Of a stretch of DNA of 40,711 nucleotides, positions 1 through 9,020 are shown piece after piece. How positions within the stretch are numbered: position 1 is the stretch's first letter; each line of letters opens with the position of its first letter. The notes below the pieces were generated by a model, which saw only the letters and a list, made by a program, of their open reading frames with translations, was not told the DNA's origin and did not search any database. Made by a program: the position numbers and the translations under genes. This DNA comes from Oscillospiraceae bacterium (GTDB lineage Bacteria; Bacillota; Clostridia; Oscillospirales; Oscillospiraceae), in the NCBI GenBank assembly GCA_009776445.1, contig WRNV01000014.1, positions 1 to 40,711 on the forward strand, in the 5' to 3' direction.

Positions 1-1618
1 TGGCAGGGAGTATGTACCTCCAAGAAATGATGTGGAAAAATTGCTTTGCAATGTCTTTGAGGATATTTTGGGTATAAGCCAAATCGGCGTGACAGATAAT
101 TTCTTCGAATTGGGCGGAGATTCCCTTAAAATAATGAGTGTTATTACAAAAATTAGGGATAAAGGTTACATGATTCATGTGAATGATATTATCCGCTTGA
201 AAAGTCCTGAAAATATAGCTCAAATAATAAATATAGCTTTGAAAGATCAATACACAATAACAAATGAATTGAAAAATAAAAGTGATGAACAAGAAAAGCT
301 AATTTTCAAAAGTATAAAATTTCGGAACATAAGAAGAAGCATAGACGGTCAAGTGAAGAAATTAAACGACCTGCTCATTTCTAATGAGGTTGTTCGAAGA
401 TATCCATTGTCATCCATGCAGAATGTTTTGTTGAATAAGAAGATTTTAACGAGCGGTACTGTACTAGAGTTTAATCATAGTGTTGACTCGGATAAACTAT
501 CAAAAATTATGAGAGATATAATTAATACTCAAAGTTTGTTCAGGTGCGCATTGATCAAAGCCAGGGGTAAATATGAATTAGAAGAACATCAAAAGGTTGG
601 TAATATAAATATACCTTTTATAGATATAAGCGAATACTCTCTAATCTCTAAAAATGAGTTTGATAAGGAGATGCTTAAGTGGGCATATGGTAGTAGAAAA
701 TGGGCCAAGATAAAAGATATGCTTGGCAATTTACTGTATGAATTTGTATTGGTTAAATACAGCGAATTACAATGGAAGTTATATATTCCGGTTTGCCATT
801 TAATATTTGACGGTATGAGCAGGGATATTCTGCAAAGTCTCATATTGAAGGCATATTATAATGACTTAACTATAACTAGTGACAGTGACAATGATTTTTT
901 GAGTTATTTAAACAACATTGACTACGGGCCAATAGTTGCGGAAGATGTAATTATTGAAAAATTTAAACTGGAGAAGTTTAGGAATTTGATCGCAAAAGAA
1001 TATGGAGGGGATAAATTCAAATTTGTCAATCATATATTTAAGGTAAAATCAAATCATTCTTTGCGAGCGTTGCAAGGGAAGGAACTGTGGAATATTTCTT
1101 ATAAGCTGTTCAACCAGATGGTGAGGAAAAATTTTGAAAGTAATGATATAGCGTTTGCTATCATGTTCGCGGACAGAAAATACAGAGACAGAGAAATGTA
1201 TAGTGTTATTGGCGCGTTACTGGATATTATTCCAGTGATAGATACAGGCAACGCGGATATTAATTATGGAGTGATAGAAGAATTAATTGATGAAAAGCAA
1301 AGGTTGAATATCAATTTTGCTAACCTGATGCATGAAGACACTCTAAAAGAAAAATACGCGCAAATCAGTCGCGTTTTGGGGGGGCTAAACATATGGAGCA
1401 AGGACATACCGGTTTTCAACTTCCTGGGCATTTATATGGACTATGAACAGGAAGAGAAAGAGGTTGAGGGCATAGTTGAATCGGAGGTTTTATCTATGAC
1501 GGTTGATATTACCTGCTCTGCTGACACGTTTATGATCTATGGTTTTTGCAAAAAAGGAGAAGAGAACATAATGTCAAAAAATCTACAGGATTGTTTTGAT
1601 AGTTTAAAGCTCTCTTGA
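1..1618 (+). CDS. NRPS C-terminal part (A-domain tail, carrier, terminal condensation-type domain), 5' truncated by window
   Basis: The reading frame is open from base 2 and begins with a typical adenylation-to-carrier linker (YVPPRNDVEKLL), so the true start lies outside the window; the GTG at 32 is internal. A peptidyl carrier domain follows with its phosphopantetheine site in ELGGDSL (serine coded near 120). After a linker comes a condensation/epimerisation superfamily domain starting at RRYPLSSMQ. Its HHxxxDG motif reads CHLIFDG near base 790: the second (catalytic) His and DG are kept and the first His is Cys. Late motifs (IGALLDIIPV and VFNFLGIYMD) fit this superfamily. No thioesterase domain follows, so this last domain may act in release, in epimerisation, or in hand-over to another protein. 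The gene is AT-rich and is followed closely by the ABC exporter. Membership of the NRPS family is clear; the domain's exact subtype is not. Confidence 0.88.
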   Translation, partial: GREYVPPRNDVEKLLCNVFEDILGISQIGVTDNFFELGGDSLKIMSVITKIRDKGYMIHVNDIIRLKSPENIAQIINIALKDQYTITNELKNKSDEQEKLIFKSIKFRNIRRSIDGQVKKLNDLLISNEVVRRYPLSSMQNVLLNKKILTSGTVLEFNHSVDSDKLSKIMRDIINTQSLFRCALIKARGKYELEEHQKVGNINIPFIDISEYSLISKNEFDKEMLKWAYGSRKWAKIKDMLGNLLYEFVLVKYSELQWKLYIPVCHLIFDGMSRDILQSLILKAYYNDLTITSDSDNDFLSYLNNIDYGPIVAEDVIIEKFKLEKFRNLIAKEYGGDKFKFVNHIFKVKSNHSLRALQGKELWNISYKLFNQMVRKNFESNDIAFAIMFADRKYRDREMYSVIGALLDIIPVIDTGNADINYGVIEELIDEKQRLNINFANLMHEDTLKEKYAQISRVLGGLNIWSKDIPVFNFLGIYMDYEQEEKEVEGIVESEVLSMTVDITCSADTFMIYGFCKKGEENIMSKNLQDCFDSLKLS

Positions 1619-1639
1619 AATTAGTCACATTTAATTATT

Positions 1640-1645
1640 GGGAGG
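1640..1645 (+). promoter_or_regulatory. Ribosome binding site GGGAGG for the ABC exporter
   Basis: GGGAGG ends 8 nt before the TTG at 1654. This selects TTG 1654 over an in-frame TTG at 1615 that overlaps the NRPS stop codon and has no good site upstream. Confidence 0.7.
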
Positions 1646-1653
1646 TTATATCT

Positions 1654-3411
1654 TTGAATAAATCGATCGAGTTTAGAAATTGTAAAAATACATTTATGGC
1701 GAAAAACAAACTCAATTTCGCTCTCACTGCCTTACTACAAATCTTAGTAACAGCAGTCACTATATCTTTAGCTTATGTTCTGATGGTTGTCGTACAATCG
1801 ATGGAACAAAAGGACACAGCGATGTTCTTTCAGTCGTTGATCTATATAGGTATCATAATGGTATCATTCTTATTATTCAGTACATTGCTGAAAACAATAA
1901 AGAATAATTATATTAAAAAGGCCCTTGCTCAATTCAAAAAATATATATTCAAAAAGATATTGGACAAATCAGTTGGCGAGTTTAGCGGAGAATTATCCGG
2001 GAAAATCATCAGCTTGTTTTCCAATGACTTGAATTCCATTGAATTGAATTATCTCAGTGGGACAATTATGATTATTAGCTACATTTTTATGTTTATAGTT
2101 ACAATAGCTGCGATGGCTCTTATAAATGTAACCATTATGCTGTGTGTTCTTGGGATATGCATAATACCAGTCCTAGCTTCTTTGGTTTTTGGTAAAAAAC
2201 TTATGAAAAAAGAAAAAGAGACTTCTATTGAAAATGAAGGATTTATCGAGCAGATCAGAGATTTGCTTGGAGGGTTCTATGTAATAAAGAGTTTTAAAGC
2301 GGAAAAAGAGGTGATTAATCTATTTGGCAATCAAAACTTCATTTTGGAGGAAGCCAAGAGAGGTCGAAGAGACGCTAATGATATTATGACTATGACTGCC
2401 CAATTATCTTCCGTCTTAGTGCTGGTGGTCATATTGATTCTTGGGATAATATTTATTTTTCAGGAGACCATGACAATAGCGACAGTTATCGCCTGTATTC
2501 AGCTTTCCAACCATGTGGTGGACCCAACCAAGTTCTTGTTACCTTTGATCACAAACAGGAGAGCGGCGAGTGTATTAATTAATAAAATAGCGGACGTTGT
2601 CGAATATCATGAGGATACGGGCGAAAAAACTAAGATCAGCCGTATTGACAATTCGATAAAACTTTCGGAATTAACAGTTAAGTATGAAAAAGATAAGGTT
2701 GCGCTGAAAAATGTTAATCTTGAGTTTAAAAAAGGTAAAAGCTATGCGTTGGTGGGCGGAAGCGGATCAGGAAAATCCACTTTGCTAAAACTGTTGATGG
2801 GATATTTTAACGATTATCAGGGGACAGCTAAATATGACGATAATGAAATTATCGATATTGACTTGGACAGCCTCTATGATGTAGTAGCAGTTGTTCAACA
2901 GAATGTGTTTCTCTTTGATAAAAGCATCAAAGATAATATTACTATGTTTAAAGAATTCACTGAAGAAGAAATTGACCAAGCTGTTTTAGTGTCTGGTTTG
3001 TCTTCTCTTATATCGGAAAAAGGCATGGAGTATACATGCGGTGAAAACGGGTGCAATCTGTCGGGAGGAGAAAAGCAGCGCGTTTCAATTGCAAGATGTT
3101 TGATCAAAGGGACACCAGTCTTGTTGATGGATGAGGCGACAGCTTCTTTAGACAATGCGACTGCGTTTCAGGTGGAAAACGACATTTTGGACATGGATAT
3201 GTTGACAAGGATTATCGTTACTCACCGTCTTCAAGAGCAGCTCTTAAATAAGTATGATGAAATTATTGTACTAAAAGATGGTGCTTTAGAAGAGCAAGGT
3301 GGATTTGACAATTTGATGAATGCGAAAGGTTATTTCTACTCCTTGTATAATGTTGCTAATGCTAATGCTAATGCCAATGATAATGCTCATTTGGCTAAAG
3401 AGGTGAAATAA
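1654..3411 (+). CDS. ABC exporter, fused membrane and ATPase domains
   Basis: Half-size exporter of the lipid/peptide/multidrug type that would work as a homodimer in the cytoplasmic membrane. The N-terminal ~320 residues carry about six hydrophobic segments. The ATPase half has Walker A GGSGSGKST (about residue 368), a Q-loop (VVQQNVFLFD), signature LSGGEKQR (about 469), Walker B VLLMDEATASLD (about 489) and an H-loop (VTHR). All catalytic motifs look intact. The TTG start follows GGGAGG. The C-terminus carries a short Ala-Asn repeat made by a hexanucleotide repeat. The stop codon overlaps the next start by one base (TAATG), so translation is probably coupled. Placed between the NRPS and precursor genes, it is a good candidate for export of the cluster product, but the substrate is an inference. 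Confidence 0.9.
   Translation: MNKSIEFRNCKNTFMAKNKLNFALTALLQILVTAVTISLAYVLMVVVQSMEQKDTAMFFQSLIYIGIIMVSFLLFSTLLKTIKNNYIKKALAQFKKYIFKKILDKSVGEFSGELSGKIISLFSNDLNSIELNYLSGTIMIISYIFMFIVTIAAMALINVTIMLCVLGICIIPVLASLVFGKKLMKKEKETSIENEGFIEQIRDLLGGFYVIKSFKAEKEVINLFGNQNFILEEAKRGRRDANDIMTMTAQLSSVLVLVVILILGIIFIFQETMTIATVIACIQLSNHVVDPTKFLLPLITNRRAASVLINKIADVVEYHEDTGEKTKISRIDNSIKLSELTVKYEKDKVALKNVNLEFKKGKSYALVGGSGSGKSTLLKLLMGYFNDYQGTAKYDDNEIIDIDLDSLYDVVAVVQQNVFLFDKSIKDNITMFKEFTEEEIDQAVLVSGLSSLISEKGMEYTCGENGCNLSGGEKQRVSIARCLIKGTPVLLMDEATASLDNATAFQVENDILDMDMLTRIIVTHRLQEQLLNKYDEIIVLKDGALEEQGGFDNLMNAKGYFYSLYNVANANANANDNAHLAKEVK
3355..3384 (+). repeat. In-frame hexanucleotide repeat (GCTAAT-type) at the exporter 3' end
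   Basis: Five consecutive hexamers (GCTAAT three times, then GCCAAT and GATAAT) encode Ala-Asn pairs ending in Asp-Asn. The unit is two codons long, so copy-number change would not shift the frame. Confidence 0.8.
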
Positions 3412-4163
3412 TGCCTATTATCTTTAAAAAAACTCCGTTGCTGACCGATGCCATACTGCACTATTGCCCCGGTTGCACACATGGCATTATACAAAGACTC
3501 GTAGCAGAAACCATTCAGGAAATGGGAATAGCCGATCGGGTAATCGGTGTCGCGTCGGTAGGTTGTGGCACCATGATCTATGAATACATAGACTGTGATT
3601 TTGTGCAGGCAGCTCATGGGCGCGCTCCAGCTGTTGCCACTGGTGTCAAACGATCGAGATCAGATGCGGTGGTGTTTACCTATCAAGGCGACGGCGACTT
3701 AGCCGCCATCGGCACAGCCGAAACCATACACGCTGCGGCGCGCGGTGAGAACATTACGGTAATATTTGTTAATAACGCCATTTATGGCATGACAGGTGGA
3801 CAAATGGCTCCAACCACAATGCCGGGACAGATCACCCAAACTTCACCCAATGGGAGAGATATAGGTACCACGGGCTTCCCTGTGCGAGTGTGCGAGCTGC
3901 TAGCCACAATCGACGGTGTTTCCTATATTGAGCGGGTGTCCGTCGATAGCGCTAAAAATGTTCATGTGGCTAAAAAAGCCATCCAGCGCGCCTTTAGGCG
4001 ACAGATTGTTTGCGGCGGCTTTTCGCTGGTAGAGGTGTTATCCACCTGCCCTACCAACTGGGGGATGGAACCGATTCAGGCACTGGAGTGGCTACGCGAT
4101 AAAATGATACGCTATTATCCTTTAGGCGTGTATAAGGACAAGATATCATCTGATGAAGGATAG
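3411..4163 (+). CDS. korB: 2-oxoacid:ferredoxin oxidoreductase, beta (TPP-binding) subunit
   Basis: This is the thiamine-diphosphate subunit of a KGOR/VOR-type oxidoreductase, which interconverts a 2-oxoacid plus CoA with acyl-CoA, CO2 and reduced ferredoxin. The protein has the usual ~250 residues. HYCPGCTHG supplies two cysteines for the [4Fe-4S] cluster, with further cysteines in SVGCGT and STCPTNWGM. The TPP/Mg motif starts at QGDGD and continues to FVNNAIYGMTGGQ. The ATG overlaps the exporter stop, with AGAGGTGA as ribosome binding site. The other three subunits are 17.7 kb downstream at 21878-23767, beyond the PKS genes. Base composition is visibly more GC-rich than the exporter before it. 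Substrate (2-oxoglutarate, branched-chain or aromatic oxoacid) cannot be told from sequence; the family is certain. Confidence 0.93.
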   Translation: MPIIFKKTPLLTDAILHYCPGCTHGIIQRLVAETIQEMGIADRVIGVASVGCGTMIYEYIDCDFVQAAHGRAPAVATGVKRSRSDAVVFTYQGDGDLAAIGTAETIHAAARGENITVIFVNNAIYGMTGGQMAPTTMPGQITQTSPNGRDIGTTGFPVRVCELLATIDGVSYIERVSVDSAKNVHVAKKAIQRAFRRQIVCGGFSLVEVLSTCPTNWGMEPIQALEWLRDKMIRYYPLGVYKDKISSDEG

Positions 4164-4164
4164 T

Positions 4165-4172
4165 AAAGGAGG
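4165..4172 (+). promoter_or_regulatory. Ribosome binding site AAAGGAGG for the acyl-CoA ligase
   Basis: A near-perfect Shine-Dalgarno sequence lies 10 nt before ATG 4183. It argues against the in-frame ATG at 4153, which is inside the korB reading frame. Confidence 0.75.
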
Positions 4173-4182
4173 AGTTGACGGT

Positions 4183-5904
4183 ATGAACGCTAAACAAGCT
4201 TTCAGAATTACCCAGTATAACTTAGCCAGTGACACACAAGATTTAAAAACTACGAAAGAATTAATGGAAATTACAATCGGAGATTTACTCAACGACGCGG
4301 CTGCGCGCTACCGGGACAGAAATTTTGCGGTATACAGTGATGTGCCTTTTCGTGTCACCTATTACGAATTTCTGAAGAAAGTCAACAAAATAGCGAAAGG
4401 TCTTATCAAGATTGGCGTAAAAAAGGGTGACCACATTGCCATATGGGCGACAAACTATCCTGAGTGGTTATTGACAATGTTCGCCAGCGCAAAGATAGGG
4501 GCAGTCCTTGTAACTGTAAATACCAATTATAAAACATCTGAAATAGAGTACATATTAAAGCAATCGGATACGTATACATTAGTTATGATAAACGGTATTA
4601 AGGAGCTAAACTACAATGAGATAATCCAAAAGATCGTTCCAGAACTCAAAGGAAGTAAGCCCGGTGAATGGAAATCAAAGAAACTGCCAGAATTAAGGAA
4701 TATCATAAATATAAACAATGAAAACATTGATGGAATCATTCCTTGGAATCAATTATACCAGCTGGCGGAAGATGTATCAGACGAAGAATTGGAACGACGC
4801 GAGCGAGCTGTAGATCCTCACGACATAGCAAGTATCCAGTACACTTCAGGAACGACGGGATTCCCTAAGGGTGCTATGCTTACGCACTATAACATTATAA
4901 ATAACGCTCTTTTGGTTGGAAACTGTATGAAGTTCTCAGAAGAAGATATCTTATGTGTCACCGTCCAATTTTTTCACTGCTTTGGTATCGTATGCTCTGT
5001 TTTGGCATGTGTCACGCATGGCTCAAGCATGGCGCCAGTAGAGCATTTTAACCCAAGAGCGGTCATTGACACGGTAATAAAAGAAAAATGTACTGCGTTA
5101 TACGGTGTACCAACGATGTTCATATCAATCCTCAGCCAACCAGACTTTAAAGAATATAATTTTTCATCTCTGCGGACCGGTATAATGGCTGGCTCAATCT
5201 GCCCCAGTAAACTTATGAGGCAGACTGTGGATGAGCTAAATATGAGAGAAATCACCATTGCCTATGGCCAAACTGAAGCCGGACCTGTCTGCACGCAGAC
5301 AACGACATCAGACTCCCAGGAATTACGCGTCTCCACCGTCGGACGCGCCTTACCCTTTGTGGAGTGTAAGATCGTAGATCCAAAAACAGGACTGGAATGT
5401 CCGCCAAACGTACCTGGTGAATTCATTGCAAAAGGATTTGGCGTTATGAAGGGTTATTATAATATGCCAGAAGCCACCGCTCGCACAATCAAACATGGTT
5501 GGTTACATACGGGCGATCTCGCCACTTGCGATGAGAACGGGTACTATATGATTACCGGTCGGATTAAGGACATGGTCATACGAGGCGGAGAGAACATATA
5601 CCCGAGAGAAATAGAAGAATTCCTATACACCCACCCAAAAATCTCTGAAGTACAGGTGGTCGGCGTCCCAAGCGAGAAATACGGGGAAGAATTATTCGCG
5701 TATATATTACCAGTGGACGGCGAAACCATTAGTGAAGATGAAGTGAGGGAGTTTGCTTCTCAAAACTTAGCCCAGTATAAAACTCCACGTTACATCAAAA
5801 CTATACAGCAGTTTCCAATGACAGCAAGCGGAAAGATCCAAAAGTATAAGCTACGCGAAATGGCCGCCATTGAGCTGGGATTGGTGATGGCAGATAGTAA
5901 ATAG
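4183..5904 (+). CDS. AMP-forming acyl-CoA ligase
   Basis: Stand-alone ANL-superfamily enzyme of about 573 residues, the usual size for medium/long-chain or aryl acyl-CoA synthetases. Visible motifs in order are the P-loop YTSGTTGFPKGA (about residue 220), the A5-type AYGQTEAGP, the A7/A8 region HTGDLA then GRIKDMVIRGGENIYP, and the catalytic A10 lysine in TASGKIQKYK. No carrier domain is attached, so CoA is the likely acceptor. It starts 20 nt after korB and is probably co-translated with it, which suggests the two act on the same acyl-CoA. It could activate a starter acid or feed acyl-CoA to the oxidoreductase running in reverse. The acid is not predictable from the motifs I can see. Confidence 0.9.
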   Translation: MNAKQAFRITQYNLASDTQDLKTTKELMEITIGDLLNDAAARYRDRNFAVYSDVPFRVTYYEFLKKVNKIAKGLIKIGVKKGDHIAIWATNYPEWLLTMFASAKIGAVLVTVNTNYKTSEIEYILKQSDTYTLVMINGIKELNYNEIIQKIVPELKGSKPGEWKSKKLPELRNIININNENIDGIIPWNQLYQLAEDVSDEELERRERAVDPHDIASIQYTSGTTGFPKGAMLTHYNIINNALLVGNCMKFSEEDILCVTVQFFHCFGIVCSVLACVTHGSSMAPVEHFNPRAVIDTVIKEKCTALYGVPTMFISILSQPDFKEYNFSSLRTGIMAGSICPSKLMRQTVDELNMREITIAYGQTEAGPVCTQTTTSDSQELRVSTVGRALPFVECKIVDPKTGLECPPNVPGEFIAKGFGVMKGYYNMPEATARTIKHGWLHTGDLATCDENGYYMITGRIKDMVIRGGENIYPREIEEFLYTHPKISEVQVVGVPSEKYGEELFAYILPVDGETISEDEVREFASQNLAQYKTPRYIKTIQQFPMTASGKIQKYKLREMAAIELGLVMADSK

Positions 5905-5933
5905 ATCAAGAGATGTCAATGATTCCATCTATG

Positions 5934-5940
5934 AAAGGGG
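5934..5940 (+). promoter_or_regulatory. Ribosome binding site AAAGGGG for the FtsX-type permease
   Basis: AAAGGGG is 8 nt before ATG 5949, which favours that start over the in-frame ATGs at 5913 and 5931. Confidence 0.65.
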
Positions 5941-5948
5941 ATTTTGCA

Positions 5949-8231
5949 ATGTGGCAAAAAAAAGTCATTCATAAGAAATGGCAGTTTCTTCTCATAGGAG
6001 TAATTTTCTTTGTAACAGCTATGATGTTTAGCTCATGTCTTGGGTTTGTTTTGGAGACATCGGAGTTCGCACAAACGGCTATCAACGAGGAAAATTGTCC
6101 TGACGCCTATATTCTAACAGTGGGGTCAACGGGTTTTTCAGACAACTTTCCGGATGCTTCATATGAGGCGGAAATCCTGAATGTTACGGCTTTAGCAGGG
6201 AAAACAATTACGGCTCCAATTCTGTATGAAGATAGGGATATCACCATGACGTTTGATATGTTGCTGGATGGGAGCAACTATAGAAAATGGGGTTATCTAG
6301 AACTGAGCCAAGGTGATGCATCCACTTCTGGCCCCCAAAATGGAGAAGTGTGGATTTCCGAAACTGTGGCTGTCCCCAGCAATATTGCGGTAGGTGATAC
6401 CATAATTTTGGATTATCCTGAAAGGTTGTCATTAGCGGTATCTGGAATCTATAAAACAACATGCTTCCCGAGAGCGCTGGGATACGCCCCAATGCTGGTG
6501 TCTCCGGATACCCTAATGTTTGCTGAAGATGGAGATGACTCGGCGTTATTCGCTGTGAATGTGAGAGATTACAGTAATGATAAGGTAAAGGGACTTTTTG
6601 AAGATTCGCCTTTCTGTGTCCTGGCCAAAACTAGGGATGACGTTAGGATGAGTTTGGAAGAATACTCTGGGACATTTGGGGCAATTGGAATAGTTGCGGT
6701 AGTCTTCATATTTTTGCTGACATTAATTATCATCAATTTCATTATATATAGCAATATAATGAAGGAGTATAGAAGTATTGGCATATACAAAAGCTTGGGG
6801 TATTCATTGAGAAAGATTTCTAGGTTTTATACAACCGGGTATTTTGTTCTTGGAATTACATTTTTCACACTTGGGGCGTTGGCTTCACTAATCATCATTC
6901 AGGCTTTGGGAAATATGTCTGCTGTATTTGTTGACCGGTTCTCCCTATCAAATGCTTCACTTATATCTATTATTGTGACAATAATCGTACTAATACTGCT
7001 TTTGATTATTGTGTTGACTACGGTGCTGCGGAAAATTAAAGTGATCACCCCTGTGGAAGCGATATCGATGGGGTTGGTTATGACTGATAAAAAAATGCCC
7101 GATTCAGTAATCAAAAACGCCGGTACACCGGCCAGTATGGCTATAAATGAAATATTCAAGTACAAAAAAACTACATTCCTAACCGCTTTGGTTATTGTGG
7201 TGTCTATGTTTTTGTCCATGCTGTTCGTTATGATATGCAACTCTTCCTTTAAAATGCTTGTGAATGCGAATTTGTGGTTTTGTCTTCCTAAAAGCGACCT
7301 ATATATAACGGGCAATATCAATGATACGTTGATCGATGATATATCAAAGTCGCAATATGTCAAAACGGCGGTGTACGGAGACTTTTCCTACAAGAGCCAG
7401 ATAAAGGTGGAGGGCTATGAGAGTATTATTAAATATCTTCGATTCGATGCTTATAGTGAACTGACAGAAAGTATAACCGGAATAAGGGTTTTATCAGGTA
7501 AAGCGCCTACTGGCAGTGATGAGGTGATGATAGGGAACGGTTTATCATCGTTGCTTGGCCTTCGTGCTGGAGATTCGATAAAGCTGACTTTGAACCATGT
7601 GACGAAAGATTATACGATCACCGCCGTATACGCCACGGTGGCTGATAATGGGACAAAGATTATTATGACGACGGACGCGTTGAGAAATAGTGTACCTGAT
7701 TATATTTACCAACGAGCGTTTATTTCCTTAAAAAACAACGATGATTTTGAGCTTTTTAAAGATGACATAGAGAGGAAGGCATTAGGAATTTCAGTAAGTA
7801 AACGCTGGTTTGCCGTGGAAACAACAGTTGCTTCTGTCCAGGCTATGCTGAATTCTATTTCTATTTTGTTAACGAGTTTATTCATTCTGTTTTCATTGCT
7901 TAATATTGTTATTGTGGTCAACATGGAGCATAAAAATCTTAGACGTACATTCGGTATAATGAAATCCCTGGGATTCACAAGTCGCTATATCATAAAGCGG
8001 GATCTGGTTAAATATTTAATCATATCTTCTGTATCAACAGTGATAGCGCTTGTTCTTCACTTGGCATTATCACAAAATCTGATGGCAGCAGTTTTTATTG
8101 ATGCATTTACAAACAGTTCGATAACGCTGGGGATGCTTACTGTTGGGTTTGTCGTCCTTGTGCTTTTGTTTGTATTATTATTATCTCAACCAGTGAAAAA
8201 AATATCACCGGTGGAATTGATGGAGGAATAG
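5949..8231 (+). CDS. ABC transporter permease with two FtsX-type domains
   Basis: Large membrane protein of about 760 residues in the MacB/LolC/FtsX permease family. From the start chosen here, a first TM helix (about residues 10-32) is followed by an extracellular domain of about 200 residues and three TM helices. A further TM near the middle, a second extracellular domain and three C-terminal TM helices then repeat the pattern, giving a tandem FtsX layout. Typical family signatures are the repeated 'YKSLGYSLRKI' and 'MKSLGFTSRYI' stretches and the 'TPVEAI'/'SPVELM' ends of each unit. Its ATPase follows 2 nt later. Such type VII ABC systems move molecules across or out of the membrane or confer peptide resistance. 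In this cluster it may export the product or protect the producer; this role is inferred. Confidence 0.88.
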   Translation: MWQKKVIHKKWQFLLIGVIFFVTAMMFSSCLGFVLETSEFAQTAINEENCPDAYILTVGSTGFSDNFPDASYEAEILNVTALAGKTITAPILYEDRDITMTFDMLLDGSNYRKWGYLELSQGDASTSGPQNGEVWISETVAVPSNIAVGDTIILDYPERLSLAVSGIYKTTCFPRALGYAPMLVSPDTLMFAEDGDDSALFAVNVRDYSNDKVKGLFEDSPFCVLAKTRDDVRMSLEEYSGTFGAIGIVAVVFIFLLTLIIINFIIYSNIMKEYRSIGIYKSLGYSLRKISRFYTTGYFVLGITFFTLGALASLIIIQALGNMSAVFVDRFSLSNASLISIIVTIIVLILLLIIVLTTVLRKIKVITPVEAISMGLVMTDKKMPDSVIKNAGTPASMAINEIFKYKKTTFLTALVIVVSMFLSMLFVMICNSSFKMLVNANLWFCLPKSDLYITGNINDTLIDDISKSQYVKTAVYGDFSYKSQIKVEGYESIIKYLRFDAYSELTESITGIRVLSGKAPTGSDEVMIGNGLSSLLGLRAGDSIKLTLNHVTKDYTITAVYATVADNGTKIIMTTDALRNSVPDYIYQRAFISLKNNDDFELFKDDIERKALGISVSKRWFAVETTVASVQAMLNSISILLTSLFILFSLLNIVIVVNMEHKNLRRTFGIMKSLGFTSRYIIKRDLVKYLIISSVSTVIALVLHLALSQNLMAAVFIDAFTNSSITLGMLTVGFVVLVLLFVLLLSQPVKKISPVELMEE

Positions 8232-8233
8232 TC

Positions 8234-8989
8234 ATGGCAAATGTAGTAATCAAAACGAGTAAACTAGTGAAAAAATTCAAAAGGGGCGAAACATATGAGG
8301 AGGTATTAAAGGGCATTGATCTTGAAATATTTGAAGGCGACTTTACAGTTATCATGGGAAGTAGCGGAAGTGGGAAGTCAACGTTGCTCTATGCAATAAG
8401 TTCGATGGATAGACCCTCAAGCGGCAGTGTTGAGATAGCGGGAAAAGATATCTCTAAAATGAGCGAAATAGAGATTTCTGAAATACGAAAAAGGGATGTT
8501 TCATTTGTTTTTCAAAACGTGAATCTGATCCCTGATTTGACCGCGTTTGAAAATATTGCATACCCTGCCTACTTAATTATGGGCAAGACAGAAGCAAATG
8601 AGCAGGCAGAAAAATTATTGAGAAGCTTCGATTTGATTGAACAGAGAAATAAGTATCCAAGCGAAATGTCCGGTGGTCAACAACAGAAAATCGCAATCGC
8701 GAGAGCTGTAATAGGCAATCCGAAAATTCTTTTTGGGGATGAGCCAACGGGTGCTTTAAACTCAAAAAGCGGGATACAAGTGTTGGATTTGTTTACAGAA
8801 ATCAACAAAAGTGGACAAACGATTGTTATGGTTACCCATGACATTAAGGCGGGAGCAAGGGGGAACAGGGTCCTGTATTTAAAAGATGGCGCAATTATCG
8901 ACGAACACAGGATAGAGCCGTATTCAAGTGGAAAACAAGTGCAGCGTGAGGCGCAGCTTTTTCAAATGCTGAATAAAAACAACTGGTAA
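8234..8989 (+). CDS. ABC transporter ATPase (MacB/LolD type)
   Basis: Cytoplasmic ATPase partner of the preceding permease, 251 residues. Walker A is GSSGSGKST, the Q-loop FVFQNVNLIPDLT is typical of the LolD/MacB group, the signature is MSGGQQQKIAIARA, Walker B is ILFGDEPTGALN and the H-loop is MVTHD. The ATG lies 2 nt after the permease stop codon, with GGAGG inside the end of that gene, so the pair is translationally coupled. All catalytic motifs are intact. Confidence 0.92.
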   Translation: MANVVIKTSKLVKKFKRGETYEEVLKGIDLEIFEGDFTVIMGSSGSGKSTLLYAISSMDRPSSGSVEIAGKDISKMSEIEISEIRKRDVSFVFQNVNLIPDLTAFENIAYPAYLIMGKTEANEQAEKLLRSFDLIEQRNKYPSEMSGGQQQKIAIARAVIGNPKILFGDEPTGALNSKSGIQVLDLFTEINKSGQTIVMVTHDIKAGARGNRVLYLKDGAIIDEHRIEPYSSGKQVQREAQLFQMLNKNNW

Positions 8990-9020
8990 TTCTGAGGTCT
9001 ATATTGAAGGATTATTGCAC

